The notes under the pieces: generated by a model | What the model was told of the DNA's origin: nothing | The model's input: the letters and a program-made list of their open reading frames with translations, nothing else | The model's database searches: none | In this document: in pieces, positions 61,755 through 64,000 of the stretch | Layout of the letters: each line of letters starts with the position of its first letter | Position numbering within the stretch: position 1 is the stretch's first letter | Position numbers and translations under genes: made by a program | NCBI GenBank assembly: GCA_019359375.1 | Contig: JAHHHL010000010.1 | Span: 101,832-165,831, forward strand | DNA: 64,000 nt | DNA from: Lyngbya sp. HA4199-MV5 | Lineage (GTDB): Bacteria; Cyanobacteriota; Cyanobacteriia; Leptolyngbyales; Leptolyngbyaceae | Direction of reading: 5' to 3'

Positions 61755-63443
61755 CTATGTTGATTGATTGTTCCATAATTGAGAAAACGATTCAGTACGT
61801 CCGCGTGCAATCAGTTTTTTATGAGACGCAACTACCCTATTAGCTAAATTCCGCAATGCATTGGGAGCCTTGAAAGCTGCCTTAAAGTCAAAATTTTCTC
61901 CTCCCTCTTCTTCAAACTCCGCATTTAGATCAATAATCAAGTCGCCTAAAATTGTATGAACACAACGAAGCAGACGATCTTTCTGAAGAGAATCCTTGTA
62001 AAAATCTTCTGGTTTTCTACAAAAAGCTTTTCCTATTTCATCATCCGAGAAAACCTCTGAGAGAAGATATAGAAGGAAAAATTTAGTGATCTGATATCCA
62101 GCAAACAACTCAGGTCTAACTTGTGGCAAATCTTTTTCTATTTCCTTATATAAATCAAACAGGACTACAATTCTGCCACCAGTAACCTCTGGACGGGCAA
62201 AAATTTCCTGGTGTGAGTCATCGAAAATCTTACTATATCTCTGAACAGCCGAAGGACGCTTCAGATCAAAAGCAAGTAAAATTTGACCAGCAAGAGTATT
62301 TTCTATTACAGTACGTTGACCTGGCTCATCTCCGCGCTTAATTTCGTAGAAATAATCTGAATAATTTTGCTCGATCTCTTGCTGCAATCTAACTTGAGTT
62401 TGTGTGTTAGATCTAAAGTCTCGTGCTTTAATACCGTTCTGGTTATTGCTGTTATATGTAATCTTTGATATTAGGCTAGACTGGCTTTCGTCTACTCGAA
62501 TTATACGGGTTAATATCCTTAAATCTTTGGTAACTTGATTTCTACTCTTGTAGAGACTCGATACTGTTTGACAACCATTAACTACCGAATAACCTTGAAT
62601 CTTGATTTTGTCCTCTTCTGATGTATCTAACTTCTCACAAATAATTGTGATTCCATTGTGATAAAGCAAAAAATTGCTGTGTTCCAAAGGATTAGAGATA
62701 CTTTTTGCTATGTCCTTATTAACTTTAGATTTTTTTAGATCTTTTCTTAGATTTAGATCAAATAGCTGCTGATTCTCTATGCCATCCATTTGGACAAGAT
62801 CGGTAGCAGAGATGGGTGCAATGACCACTTTTGCTGTATTCCCAACGTTGTATTCAACATAATCGAAACCAAAAACATCAAACGAAATCTCTGAAGTTGC
62901 AGGGATTGCCTTTTCGCTAGGCACATACATTTGTGAAATTAGGGATTTATCCCACACTTCTAATTTGATTGTGAGTGATGTTGCCTGTAAGAAGCTTTCA
63001 GCATTTGAATCCTTTTCAGCATTAGTTACAAAAATGCCACGAATTGAATATTTTGAAGATATAAAAAGATCTCTATATTCTGTAAGCAGATTTTTGAGTT
63101 GAGTGTTGCCTGTTGTTGCAATCATCGAGTCTAAGCCTTCAGCAGTTTCTAGCTGTTGTAGACTTCCTACAAATTCTTTGAGTTGTGTATCACCTAAAGT
63201 TTTGTTAGAATTTTGTACAGTTTTGGCTTGAAAAATATCTATGCTTTCTTCGTTTTCATTAACATAGATTCCATCAATTCCCTTGTCTCCTCTTCCATCA
63301 CAAACTATATTCTGAACTTCAATAGTCTCAAGCCTATAAATGTTGACTAAGAACCAACTCAAAAAAGCGCTAGACTCCTCACGACCTGGAACTTTGTAAG
63401 GTTGAGTAATTTGAACGAGATTGGTGTAGTCCAGGTTAAGCAT
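61755..63443 (-). CDS. AIPR family protein (abortive phage infection)
   Basis: 562 residues. The N-terminus has a PD-(D/E)xK-like nuclease core: DKGIDGIY with Asp57, then DIFQAK with Gln72 and Lys74. The C-terminal AIPR domain shows NFLLYHNGITIICEKL, VVNGCQTVSSLYKS, and NNQNGIKARDFRSN. AIPR proteins are named after an abortive phage-infection function. Very AT-rich, unlike the core genes. Minus strand, convergent with the truncated integrase. Loner here; no toxin-antitoxin partner seen. ATG at 63443. Confidence 0.82.
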   Translation of the reverse strand: MLNLDYTNLVQITQPYKVPGREESSAFLSWFLVNIYRLETIEVQNIVCDGRGDKGIDGIYVNENEESIDIFQAKTVQNSNKTLGDTQLKEFVGSLQQLETAEGLDSMIATTGNTQLKNLLTEYRDLFISSKYSIRGIFVTNAEKDSNAESFLQATSLTIKLEVWDKSLISQMYVPSEKAIPATSEISFDVFGFDYVEYNVGNTAKVVIAPISATDLVQMDGIENQQLFDLNLRKDLKKSKVNKDIAKSISNPLEHSNFLLYHNGITIICEKLDTSEEDKIKIQGYSVVNGCQTVSSLYKSRNQVTKDLRILTRIIRVDESQSSLISKITYNSNNQNGIKARDFRSNTQTQVRLQQEIEQNYSDYFYEIKRGDEPGQRTVIENTLAGQILLAFDLKRPSAVQRYSKIFDDSHQEIFARPEVTGGRIVVLFDLYKEIEKDLPQVRPELFAGYQITKFFLLYLLSEVFSDDEIGKAFCRKPEDFYKDSLQKDRLLRCVHTILGDLIIDLNAEFEEEGGENFDFKAAFKAPNALRNLANRVVASHKKLIARGRTESFSQLWNNQST

Positions 63444-63650
63444 AAATTCTTACGAAAGATTAGACCTCACAATTTTATCCTTAACGCTTAAAGATTGGCA
63501 TCTGCTTGATCCAAATCTCTGGTTGTATTGCTCAATGCTCAATGATATTCGGGTCACGCAGTAACATATCAAGTACCGTTTAGAGTAACACTAAGGACGA
63601 TGCGGGCAAACGCTCGTCTCATGATGAAAAACCTCCATTGTTCTACCGAA

Positions 63651-63884
63651 TTAGCGATTGATGCGGAAAAAGCTGTTAATGACCACAGAAACTTCGGTAT
63701 CTGCGGGAACGACAACAATCGTATTGCGCCGGATCAGGTCTTGAGTGGCTTGCTCAGACCGTTGGTTGATGCGAGCCGCTGTTGTGTTGAAAAACCCGTC
63801 AATCAGGGCAGGTAACAAACTGGGTCTGCGCGATCGCCGAATGGTATTACTGGAAAAGCTGTTTGAACTGATGGCTATTAGATG
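63651..63884 (-). pseudogene. C-terminal remnant, possibly a TrbI/VirB10-like protein
   Basis: An open minus-strand frame of 78 codons with no credible start. It reads LLPALIDGFFNTTAARINQR, then TIVVVPADTEVSVVINSFFR. A segment of this kind (VPAGTxVxVxVN near the end) closes VirB10/TrbI conjugation proteins, but the match is short. It could equally belong to another secretion or conjugation family. No upstream part is visible in the window. Confidence 0.35.
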
Positions 63885-64000
63885 TCAAGCATATCGTCGA
63901 GTCGCGACAGCGACACAGACGAATTAGTAACGAGCCAAAGACCTTGCTAGCGGATGAGCACAGACGTTATTGCACACTAAAAATGGACAAGTCAAAGTAG

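Noticed and set aside
63600..63815. 71-codon plus-strand frame at the right edge
   Set aside because: The minus strand gives a more protein-like reading (possible VirB10-like remnant); the plus frame has no features.

Overview
The window comes from a cyanobacterium. HIP1 palindromes (GCGATCGC and shorter GATCGC forms) are scattered almost everywhere. It carries psaD (photosystem I) and several families largely confined to cyanobacteria: DUF2973, DUF2605, DUF928, DUF1822, DUF3038, DUF4335, the Ycf35-type DUF1257, and DICT-domain kinases. Many small mobile repeats and large surface or signalling proteins suggest a large, repeat-rich genome, perhaps filamentous. I cannot name the genus.

Layout. 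1-7.8 kb is housekeeping: a partial L,D-transpeptidase, purB, a DUF697-type GTPase, the DUF2973/DUF2605 pair, thrS and DUF2127. A tRNA-Met at 8.1 kb is flanked by a truncated tyrosine integrase. 8.8-16.7 kb is a five-gene minus-strand block: secreted CHAT protease-like protein, sigma-70-like factor, DUF1822, CHAT-CHASE2 membrane protein, DUF928. 17-25 kb holds an RTX-type calcium-binding protein, a glutathione S-transferase, a Tn3 transposase remnant, a second DUF928 protein and a CHASE2-GGDEF-EAL protein.

25.2-28.5 kb is the most unusual part. An attC-like hairpin site, three co-oriented AT-rich genes (membrane protein, trypsin-like protease with an effector-associated-type N-terminus, and an EAD-like protein), a leader with an exact 41-bp-period repeat, and a divergent stub of an integron-type integrase together have the layout of a decayed integron whose cargo looks like a conflict/defence module. 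It is followed by a giant filamentous-haemagglutinin/CHAT fusion (28.7-35.4 kb).

35.8-49.4 kb is mostly core: RecD2-type helicase, CSP41-like epimerase, MOSC protein, haem-oxygenase-fold redox enzyme, SufU-type scaffold, TIGR01777 oxidoreductase, polyprenol/phytol kinase family protein, the DUF3038-DUF4335 pair, and the ferredoxin-Ycf35-DUF2997 operon. 49.9-57.5 kb has a Ser/Thr kinase, a lipid-A-disaccharide-synthase-like protein, a DICT-GAF histidine kinase, psaD and radC. The right end (57.8-64 kb) is accessory: an Sll1717-type P-loop ATPase, a pentapeptide-repeat protein, tRNA-Val followed by a truncated integrase with phased operator-like repeats, an AIPR-family phage-resistance protein, and the remnant of a possibly VirB10-like gene.

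Themes. Three CHAT proteins, two CHASE2 proteins and two DUF928 proteins within 27 kb suggest one linked signalling/proteolysis network. At least five MITE-like families with visible terminal inverted repeats occur, and two of them supply the stop codon of a neighbouring gene. Low-complexity repeats have expanded in frame inside three genes.
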